Positions 4,960-5,696 of a DNA stretch of 5,696 nucleotides are shown one piece after another. The stretch spans positions 23,881 through 29,576 of the forward strand of contig DHAI01000016.1 in the NCBI GenBank assembly GCA_002397355.1. The letters are read 5' to 3'. A program made the position numbers and the translations under genes. How positions within the stretch are numbered: the first letter of the stretch is position 1; the number at the start of each line of letters is the position of its first letter. Below the pieces are notes generated by a model. That model did not search any database. It saw nothing but the letters and a program-made list of their open reading frames with translations, and was not told the DNA's origin. The stretch is from Ruminococcaceae bacterium UBA4958. GTDB taxonomy: Bacteria > Bacillota > Clostridia > Oscillospirales > Acutalibacteraceae.

Positions 4960-5696
4960 ATGTTGTATCCAAAAATCGGCATCCGGCCGATTATCGACGG
5001 CCGCTGGGGCGGCGTGCGCGAGAGCCTCGAAAATCAGACCATGGGGATGGCGAAAAGCGCCGAGAAGCTGATCTCGGAGACCCTCCGGTATCCGGACGGG
5101 ACTCCCGTCCAGTGCGTGATCTCCGACACGACCATCGGCGGGGGAGCGGAAGCCGCCGCCTGCGCGGATCAGTTTTCCCGGGAAAACGTGGTGGCGACGC
5201 TCTCCGTTACGCCCTGCTGGTGCTACGGCACCGAGACCTTCGACATGGACCCCTCCACCATCAAGGCGGTCTGGGGCCTGAACGGGACCGAGCGCCCGGG
5301 TGCGGTGTATCTGGCCGCCATCATGGCGGCCCACGCCCAGCGCGGCCTGCCGGCTTTCAGCATCTACGGGCATGACGTGCAGGACGCCTCCGACAACACG
5401 GTGCCGGCCGATGTGGCGGAGAAGATCCTGCGCTTCGCGCGCTGCGCGGTCGCCGTCGGCTGGATGAAGAACAAGTCGTACGTGAACCTCGGCGCCGTGC
5501 CGATGGGCATCGCGGGCAGCAACTGCGACGCCAACGTCTTCCAGAAATACTTCGGCATCCGCACCGAATGGGTGGACATGGTCGAAATCCTGCGCCGCAT
5601 CAAGCTGGGCATCTACGACCGCGAAGAGGCCGAAAAGGCCCTGAAGTGGGTCAGGACCAACTGCAGAGAGGGCTTCGACTGCAACGCCGGCAAGAA
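4960..5696 (+). CDS. fucI: L-fucose isomerase, N-terminal part (runs off the window)
   Basis: The first 245 codons of a gene whose E. coli homologue has 591 residues are present; the frame stays open to the window end. FucI converts L-fucose to L-fuculose (and often D-arabinose to D-ribulose) in the cytoplasm and needs Mn2+. Diagnostic blocks matching FucI in order are [12 protein letters not shown] (4-15), [70 protein letters not shown] and VPMGIAGSN. The metal-binding Glu, Asp and His of the family lie in the missing C-terminal part and cannot be checked. AAGGAG at 4946-4951, 8 bases before the ATG, supports the start. It follows fucU by 149 bases with no convincing promoter or terminator between, so co-transcription is likely. 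Confidence 0.95.
   Translation, partial: MLYPKIGIRPIIDGRWGGVRESLENQTMGMAKSAEKLISETLRYPDGTPVQCVISDTTIGGGAEAAACADQFSRENVVATLSVTPCWCYGTETFDMDPSTIKAVWGLNGTERPGAVYLAAIMAAHAQRGLPAFSIYGHDVQDASDNTVPADVAEKILRFARCAVAVGWMKNKSYVNLGAVPMGIAGSNCDANVFQKYFGIRTEWVDMVEILRRIKLGIYDREEAEKALKWVRTNCREGFDCNAGK

Overview
The window reads as a GC-rich chromosomal segment of a Gram-positive, anaerobe-like bacterium, most likely a gut-type Clostridia member such as an Oscillospiraceae relative. This is inferred from strong GGAGG-type ribosome binding sites before almost every gene, a near-perfect sigma-A promoter, a FeoB-associated Cys-rich mini-protein (a family known mainly from Firmicutes), and the style of the AraC-type regulator. 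No rRNA, tRNA, mobile element or CRISPR is visible, and the species cannot be fixed from the sequence.

Left half (1-3307, + strand): a ferrous-iron uptake operon. A promoter with TTGACA, a 17-base spacer and TATAAT (16-44), with a candidate metalloregulator operator over the expected transcription start (53-68), drives feoA (93-332) and feoB (329-2332). The two genes are coupled by an ATGA overlap. A 144-base gap of strong dyad symmetry follows. It contains an 18-bp perfect inverted repeat that begins inside the last codons of feoB, and two smaller hairpins. Next is a 50-residue FeoB-associated Cys-rich membrane protein (2477-2629, TTG start), which is easily missed. Its stop overlaps the ATG of a HAD-superfamily phosphatase (2626-3252) in a second ATGA junction. 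A clear intrinsic terminator at 3265-3307 closes the unit.

Right half (3337-5696): an L-fucose (or related deoxy-/aldose sugar) utilisation locus. An AraC-family cupin/HTH regulator (3337-4209, - strand) is divergent from fucU (L-fucose mutarotase, 4376-4810) and fucI (L-fucose isomerase, 4960 to beyond the window edge). The 166-base divergent region carries a sigma-A-like promoter for the regulator. For fucU it carries a TATAAT with no good -35, as expected of an activator-dependent promoter.

FeoA and the mini-protein probably support Fe(II) transport by FeoB. In the sugar locus FucU interconverts fucose anomers for FucI, and FucI makes L-fuculose. The two modules converge on the terminator and look functionally independent. 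Most genes are ordinary. The parts most worth a second look are the overlooked mini-gene, its coupling to a HAD phosphatase, and the structured feoB/mini-gene junction.
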